From an uncultured Anaerovibrio sp. (GTDB lineage: Bacteria; Bacillota; Negativicutes; Selenomonadales; Selenomonadaceae): a stretch of DNA of 10,847 bases. The DNA lies in the NCBI GenBank assembly GCA_934203205.1, contig CAKPYV010000052.1, forward strand, positions 1 to 10,847, written 5' to 3'. The position numbers were made by a program, and so were the translations under genes. The notes under the pieces are model-generated. The model had not been told where the DNA came from. It made no database searches and saw only the letters and a list, made by a program, of their open reading frames with translations. Positions 7,668 to 10,847 of this stretch are shown in pieces; position 1 is the first letter of the stretch; each line of letters starts with the position of its first letter.

Positions 7668-9176
7668 GTGCAGAAGAGAACTTATCTTGCTATTGATTTA
7701 AAATCATTTTTTGCCTCAGTGGAATGTCAAAAAAGAGGCCTTGATCCAATGGACACCAATCTGGTGGTGGCAGATGAAAGCCGTACAGATAAAACCATTT
7801 GCCTAGCTGTAACTCCCTCCTTGAAATCCTATGGTATTCCTGGCCGAGCCAGGCTTTATCAGGTGCGGGAAAAGGTGCGGGAGGTAAATGCTCTGCGCAA
7901 ATATCAGACACCAGATAAAAAGCTATCAGGCAGTTCCACCTTTGCTTCGGAGCTGGAAAAGGATAAATCACTTCAGGTGGATTTTGTGATTGCCCCTCCT
8001 GCCATGGCCAGCTATATGGAATACAGCACCAAAATCTATGGTATTTATATGAAATATGTAGCGCCAGAGGATATTGTGGTTTATTCCATAGATGAGGTGT
8101 TTATGGATGTTACCAATTATCTGCCTACTTATAAAATATCCTCCCAGGATTTGGCCATGAGAATAATTTTGGATGTGCTGAGAAATACAGGCATTACAGC
8201 TACTGCTGGCATTGGCACCAATCTATATCTGGCCAAGATTGCTATGGATATTATGGCCAAGCATATTCCTGCTGATGAAAATGGTGTGAGAATCGCGCAA
8301 TTGGACGAAATGAGCTATCGCCGTCAGCTGTGGGCACATCAGCCGATTACGGATTTTTGGCGGGTGGGGCCAGGCTATGCCAAAAGATTGGCGGCCTATG
8401 GCATGGTAACTATGGGAGATGTGGCCCTTTGTTCAGAAAAAAATGAGGAGCTGCTTTATAGGCTATTTGGTAAGCAGGCAGAGCTTCTAATTGACCATGC
8501 TTGGGGGATTGAGCCATGTCAGATTTCAGATATTAAGGCCTATGTGCCGGAAAATAATAGTCTTGGTTCAGGCCAGGTGTTGCAGAGTCCCTATGATTTT
8601 GCCAAGGCTAGGATTGTTATGCAGGAAATGGCAGAGGGACTTTCCTTGGAGCTGGTGTCCAAGGGGTTGATAACCAATCAGTTGGTTATGACTGTGGGCT
8701 ATGATATTGAAAATATCCAAAATCCAGATAAAAGAAGCCACTATGGGGGAGAGGTGGTTGTGGATAGATATGGACGGCAGATTCCCAAGCATAGTCATGG
8801 CAGCTGGAATCTGGAGGTGTATACTGCATCTACGAAAAGAATACGCCAGGGAGCAGAGAGGCTCTTTGATAGTATTGTAGATAGAGAGCTATTGATTCGG
8901 CGGATGAATCTTACAGCCAATCATGTTATTCGGGAAAAGGATAGGCCACAGCCTAAGCAGACGGTGGAGCAGCTGGATTTATTTGGTCTGGCTCAGGCGC
9001 AGGAACAGCAGCAGGCTAAGGTTTTGGCTCAGGAGGAAAAGGAAAGACGGTTGCAGGAGACAACCATAGCCATCAAAAAGAAATTTGGCAAAAATGCCCT
9101 GCTGAAAGGCACTAATTTACAGGAGGGAGCCACTGCCAAGGAACGGAATCGTCAGATTGGGGGACATAGAGCATAA
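7668..9176 (+). CDS. Y-family (UmuC/UvrX-type) translesion DNA polymerase
   Basis: 502-residue error-prone polymerase that copies damaged DNA. The palm motif AIDLKSFFASVE (8-19) holds D10, and YSIDEVFMD (139-147) holds D142 and E143, the metal-binding triad. TAGIGTNLYLAKIAMD (179-194) is typical, followed by helix-hairpin-helix and little-finger regions to about 420. QLDLF (435-439) is a textbook sliding-clamp binding motif. The end, KKFGKNALLKG...RNRQIGGHRA, is the conserved tail of the Bacillota UvrX-type branch. The start is GTG, 6 bases after AGGAGG. Codon use is ordinary (AAA and AGA common), unlike the upstream genes. A YolD-like gene follows 89 bases later. I see no LexA box of the CGAAC-N4-GTTCG type. 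I leave the symbol blank because dinB, umuC and uvrX cannot be separated here. Confidence 0.93.
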   Translation: MQKRTYLAIDLKSFFASVECQKRGLDPMDTNLVVADESRTDKTICLAVTPSLKSYGIPGRARLYQVREKVREVNALRKYQTPDKKLSGSSTFASELEKDKSLQVDFVIAPPAMASYMEYSTKIYGIYMKYVAPEDIVVYSIDEVFMDVTNYLPTYKISSQDLAMRIILDVLRNTGITATAGIGTNLYLAKIAMDIMAKHIPADENGVRIAQLDEMSYRRQLWAHQPITDFWRVGPGYAKRLAAYGMVTMGDVALCSEKNEELLYRLFGKQAELLIDHAWGIEPCQISDIKAYVPENNSLGSGQVLQSPYDFAKARIVMQEMAEGLSLELVSKGLITNQLVMTVGYDIENIQNPDKRSHYGGEVVVDRYGRQIPKHSHGSWNLEVYTASTKRIRQGAERLFDSIVDRELLIRRMNLTANHVIREKDRPQPKQTVEQLDLFGLAQAQEQQQAKVLAQEEKERRLQETTIAIKKKFGKNALLKGTNLQEGATAKERNRQIGGHRA

Positions 9177-9186
9177 AGGCCTATGT

Positions 9187-9215
9187 AACAGTAGTTGTAA
9201 CCAGGGGATACTGTT
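9187..9215. repeat. Inverted repeat between polymerase and YolD-like gene
   Basis: AACAGTA (9187-9193) and TACTGTT (9209-9215) are perfect inverted copies 15 bases apart, 50 bases upstream of the YolD-like start codon. It could be a hairpin in the shared message or an operator, and no T-run follows. Chance is not excluded. Confidence 0.3.
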
Positions 9216-9265
9216 CACAAGCGTTATTGGCGGTGAAGCTAATTACATTAAGGGAGTAGTTTTCT

Positions 9266-9445
9266 ATGAAGCAATATGAGGATCTTATTAATCACCAAAG
9301 ACCTGCTTCCCGCAAGCACAAGCCTATGAGTATGCGGGATAGGGCGGCTCAATTTGCTTCCTTTGCGGCTCTATCGGGCTATGAGGATATGGTGGAAGAA
9401 AAGCGAAAAAATATTGAAGCAGAAATTGAAGAAAAGGACCATTAG
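9266..9445 (+). CDS. Small YolD-like protein
   Basis: 59 residues beginning MKQYEDLINH, with the YolD-like core KPMSMRDRAAQFASFAALSG at 19-38 and a charged helical tail rich in Glu and Lys (43-58). YolD-like proteins are usually near 100 residues and are encoded beside Y-family polymerases of the UvrX type in Bacillota. This one keeps the N-terminal core but stops soon after, so it is a short form or a natural truncation. The start follows AGGGAG by 9 bases. It sits 89 bases downstream of the polymerase with no terminator between, so co-transcription is likely. In Bacillus the order is usually reversed, with yolD first. It may be an accessory or regulator of the polymerase; its exact role is not established. 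Confidence 0.82.
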   Translation: MKQYEDLINHQRPASRKHKPMSMRDRAAQFASFAALSGYEDMVEEKRKNIEAEIEEKDH

Positions 9446-9448
9446 GTA

Positions 9449-9477
9449 TTGAAATTTTCTTTGATAGGATATATACT
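9449..9477 (+). promoter_or_regulatory. Sigma-70-type promoter for the MFS exporter
   Basis: TTGAAA (9449-9454), a 17-base spacer, then TATACT (9472-9477). The start point would be near 9484, 25 bases before the exporter start codon. The -35 lies immediately after the YolD-like stop codon, so the exporter can be transcribed independently. Confidence 0.75.
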
Positions 9478-9508
9478 ATGGCATTGTGAAAGAAAGGAGA
9501 TGTAATAG

Positions 9509-10693
9509 ATGAGTGATAATGTAAAAGAAAAACTGACTATTAAAGAATGGCTGCCCTTAATCGGAATGACCTTTGCAGCTTTTTTATTTAATACATCAGA
9601 ATTTATGCCTATTGGTCTTTTATCTACCATAGCAGAGGATTTTGCCATGACAGAGGCAGAGATTGGCAGAATAGTTTCCATTTATGCCTGGGTGGTTATG
9701 ATATTATCCATGCCTTTGATGGTTATGGCCTCCCGTTATGGCTTGAGAAATTTGATTCTCAGTACCTTGGCCGTATTTATTTTGTCCAATAGCCTGGCTT
9801 CCATTGCTACAGATTTCTGGACCTTGCTGGGTGCTAGATTGATACTGGCCTGCGCCCATGCCATCTACTGGTCTATAGCTACTCCTGCGGTGGTGCGTAT
9901 GGTGGCACCGCAATTCAAAACCATTGCCATGAGTATGCTGATAGCTGGTTCCTCTATGGCAGTTATTTTGGGCATGCCCTTGGGACGAGTAATCGGTTTG
10001 CATGCGGGCTGGCGTATGTCCTTTTTGACTATGGCGATTATTGCGGCCTGCACCATGACATATTTGTGTTTTGTTTTTCCTAAGCTGGAAAAAACAGAGA
10101 AATTTACTTTTAAGCAGCTGCCTGAACTATTTCGTAATAAAACCCTGATGGGATTATTTGCTATCGCAGCCTTGGTGCCTACAGCCCAGTATGCGGCCTA
10201 TAGTTATATAGAGCCATTTATGAAGTTTGTAGCCAAGATGCCAGACAACATGGTAACAATTAATTTGATGATTTTGGGCTGTGCTGGACTTTTGGGTAGT
10301 GCTATTTTTGCCAGAACCTATGAGAAGCATGTCAAGGTGTTTTTGACCTTGTCTATTGCAGGTATTGCTGTGAGTCATTTATTGTTATATCCTGCTACTG
10401 TTAATGAATTTGCTATGATTGCCCTGTTTATTTTCTGGGGGGTATGTATGACCTGCTTTGGTATGGCTAGTCAGGCAGATTTAATGGCGGCTACCACTGT
10501 TAGCGCAGCTCCTGTAGCTATGTCTATTTACTCAGGTATTTTTAATTTTGGCATTGGCAGCGGTACCTGGGTAGGAGGTATGATCTGCGATCATATCAAT
10601 ATTGCCTATATTGGTTATGGTGCAGGAATTCTGACCATATTAGGTACTATATTCAGTGCTTGGCTGGCTAGTCATTTGCATAAGAAGCATTAA
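9509..10693 (+). CDS. sotB: SotB-like major facilitator superfamily exporter
   Basis: 394-residue inner-membrane protein with about twelve hydrophobic segments, a short cytoplasmic N-terminus and a central loop near 190-210. Sequence landmarks match the SotB/YdhP branch of the DHA1 drug/sugar antiporters: AAFLFNTSEFMPIGLLSTIA (23-42), IYAWVV (58-63), CAHAIYWSIATPAVVRM (115-131), GMPLGRVIGLHAGWR (155-169), AAYSYIEPF (229-237) and SGIFNFGIGSGTWVGG (342-357). That family exports sugars, arabinose analogues or drugs by proton antiport, but the substrate here cannot be read from sequence. The start follows AAGGAG by 9 bases. It has its own promoter, and no clear terminator is seen downstream. The assignment is firm at family level, and the symbol denotes resemblance rather than proven orthology. 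Confidence 0.88.
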   Translation: MSDNVKEKLTIKEWLPLIGMTFAAFLFNTSEFMPIGLLSTIAEDFAMTEAEIGRIVSIYAWVVMILSMPLMVMASRYGLRNLILSTLAVFILSNSLASIATDFWTLLGARLILACAHAIYWSIATPAVVRMVAPQFKTIAMSMLIAGSSMAVILGMPLGRVIGLHAGWRMSFLTMAIIAACTMTYLCFVFPKLEKTEKFTFKQLPELFRNKTLMGLFAIAALVPTAQYAAYSYIEPFMKFVAKMPDNMVTINLMILGCAGLLGSAIFARTYEKHVKVFLTLSIAGIAVSHLLLYPATVNEFAMIALFIFWGVCMTCFGMASQADLMAATTVSAAPVAMSIYSGIFNFGIGSGTWVGGMICDHINIAYIGYGAGILTILGTIFSAWLASHLHKKH

Positions 10694-10732
10694 TTTCTAA
10701 TATCTTGCAAAATTCTGATTTGTAGAGCTAAA

Positions 10733-10746
10733 TGCTAATCTTAGCA
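10733..10746. repeat. Small hairpin after the exporter
   Basis: TGCTAA and TTAGCA are perfect inverted copies two bases apart. No T-run follows on the plus strand, so it is not a convincing terminator for the exporter. Nothing else is recognisable in 10694-10770. Confidence 0.3.
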
Positions 10747-10776
10747 ATGGCATACATATACGATTTCTGCAGGCAT

Positions 10777-10847
10777 GGCATATACCCTTACAGGCACGCT
10801 CGCGCTATATTGATGTGCCTCACGCTGCTAAACTCATTTAATCACAT
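10777..10847 (+). repeat. Dispersed intergenic repeat, copy C (cut by window end)
   Basis: 10777-10818 matches copy A (109-150) at 35 of 42 positions, and 10783-10808 matches copy B (184-209) at 23 of 26, both in direct orientation. Weaker similarity to the fold-back element continues to about 10836, so this may be the left end of another copy running past the window. AGGCAC (10792-10797) and GTGCCT (10815-10820) could pair as a hairpin with a 17-base loop. Confidence 0.65.

Overview
The window looks like part of the chromosome of an anaerobic Gram-positive-lineage bacterium (Bacillota). It is possibly a gut or rumen member of the Negativicutes or Clostridia. The reasons are the strong AGGAGG-type ribosome binding sites, the Bacillota-type Y-family polymerase with a YolD-like partner, the GGGtGRT gene pair, and the clustered lower-glycolysis genes. 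The genus-level guess is inference only. All recognised genes lie on the + strand.

Layout. Positions 1-840 hold no convincing protein gene but much structure: a hairpin (19-45), a repeat unit (109-150), a large fold-back element (about 163-336), a structured hairpin followed by a T-run (449-525), and an 8+8 bp palindrome (752-775). Two tandem promoter candidates (near 813 and 842-871) and a leader with a 15-codon open frame precede gap (1012-2025), which ends at a strong intrinsic terminator (2067-2123). Then come pgk (2179-3378), tpiA (3426-4178) and gpmI (4207-5739), closely spaced. After 108 bases with two hairpins come a NifU/IscU-like scaffold gene (5848-6543) and a GGGtGRT-family gene (6575-7576), closed by another strong terminator (7606-7636). 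A Y-family DNA polymerase (7668-9176), a 59-residue YolD-like gene (9266-9445) and a SotB-like MFS exporter with its own promoter (9509-10693) complete the coding part. The last 70 bases hold another copy of the repeat seen near the start.

How the genes work together. gap, pgk, tpiA and gpmI cover the triose-phosphate half of glycolysis from dihydroxyacetone phosphate to 2-phosphoglycerate. Neither eno nor the cggR regulator that often leads such operons is in view. The scaffold/GGGtGRT pair is of unknown function but shares the strongly biased codon choice of the glycolytic genes (Lys almost always AAG, Arg CGT/CGC), which suggests high expression. The polymerase and YolD-like gene form a probable translesion-synthesis unit. 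They and the exporter use ordinary codons and look like a separate, lower-expression neighbourhood.

The parts least explained by known families are the structured upstream region with its repeat copies at both ends of the window, the gap leader, and the scaffold/GGGtGRT pair. I see no CRISPR array, IS element, tRNA or rRNA.
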